Assembly: GCA_009691815.1 (NCBI GenBank) | Contig: SIAL01000223.1 | Span: 1 to 6,102 of the forward strand | Reading direction: 5' to 3' | Length of the DNA: 6,102 nucleotides | From: Gemmataceae bacterium | Lineage (GTDB): Bacteria > Planctomycetota > Planctomycetia > Gemmatales > Gemmataceae | In this document: positions 6,071 to 6,102 of the stretch, one piece after another | How positions within the stretch are numbered: position 1 is the stretch's first letter | Layout of the letters: every line of letters starts with the position of its first letter | Notes under the pieces: model-generated | Told to the model about the DNA's origin: nothing | Seen by the model: the letters and a program-made list of their open reading frames with translations, nothing else | Database searches by the model: none | Position numbers and translations under genes: made by a program

Positions 6071-6102
6071 ATGAGTAAAGTCTTGGCTGCATCTTCCACC
6101 CG
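6071..6102 (+). CDS. Possible start of a further gene, cut by the window edge
   Basis: ATG 6071 opens a frame (MSKVLAASST…) that has no stop before the end of the window, only ten full codons. GAAG (6057-6060) sits ten bases upstream and could serve as a ribosome site. The 28-base gap after the esterase stop suits an operon. Nothing can be said about the product. The evidence is weak because so little is visible. Confidence 0.4.
   Translation, partial: MSKVLAASST

Overview
The window carries four plus-strand protein-coding regions and the first codons of a probable fifth. They look like one stretch of a planctomycete-type genome. The phylum guess (Planctomycetota, possibly a Gemmata-like lineage) is inferred from gene content and not from a marker gene: a Tat-type DUF1501 protein with the SGG..(D/H)SFDPKPDAP signature, a two-lobed secreted alpha/beta hydrolase of the kind often labelled acetylxylan esterase in planctomycetes, and an SGNH hydrolase with the NGLNHPNDFGHR signature. 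The sequence is moderately G+C-rich by eye. Verrucomicrobiota is the main alternative. No RNA gene, CRISPR array, insertion sequence or attachment site was seen.

Layout. Bases 1-825 hold the 3' part of an SGNH/GDSL esterase gene whose reading frame is open to the left edge. Its TGA overlaps the ATG of the next gene (ATGA, 822-825), which encodes a secreted M20/AbgB-like amidohydrolase (822-2288). A 219-base gap (2289-2507) follows. It contains a full-consensus -35 hexamer (TTGACA) 17 bases before a fair -10, so a new transcription unit probably begins there. Next comes a DUF1501 protein with a twin-arginine-type leader (2508-3968, with ATG 2508 preferred over TTG 2469). After a further 118 bases comes a secreted 651-residue alpha/beta hydrolase (4087-6042, not the longer 3766-6042 frame). 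A candidate CDS starts at ATG 6071 and runs off the right edge.

How the genes may work together. The three complete proteins carry visible export signals, and the SGNH protein belongs to a family that is usually exported. The set is therefore two ester hydrolases (SGNH and alpha/beta), one amide hydrolase (M20) and one alkaline-phosphatase-clan protein of unknown activity (DUF1501). Together they suggest periplasmic or extracellular trimming of acylated or amidated organic matter. The shared substrate is inference; the sequence fixes enzyme classes but not substrates. No clearly new system is demonstrated. The most distinctive points are the translationally coupled esterase/amidohydrolase pair, the apparently degenerate second hydrolase lobe at the C-terminus of the last complete gene, the DUF1501 gene without an adjacent DUF1549/DUF1553 partner inside the window, and a G8 tract at which loss of one base would join the DUF1501 frame to the downstream esterase frame.
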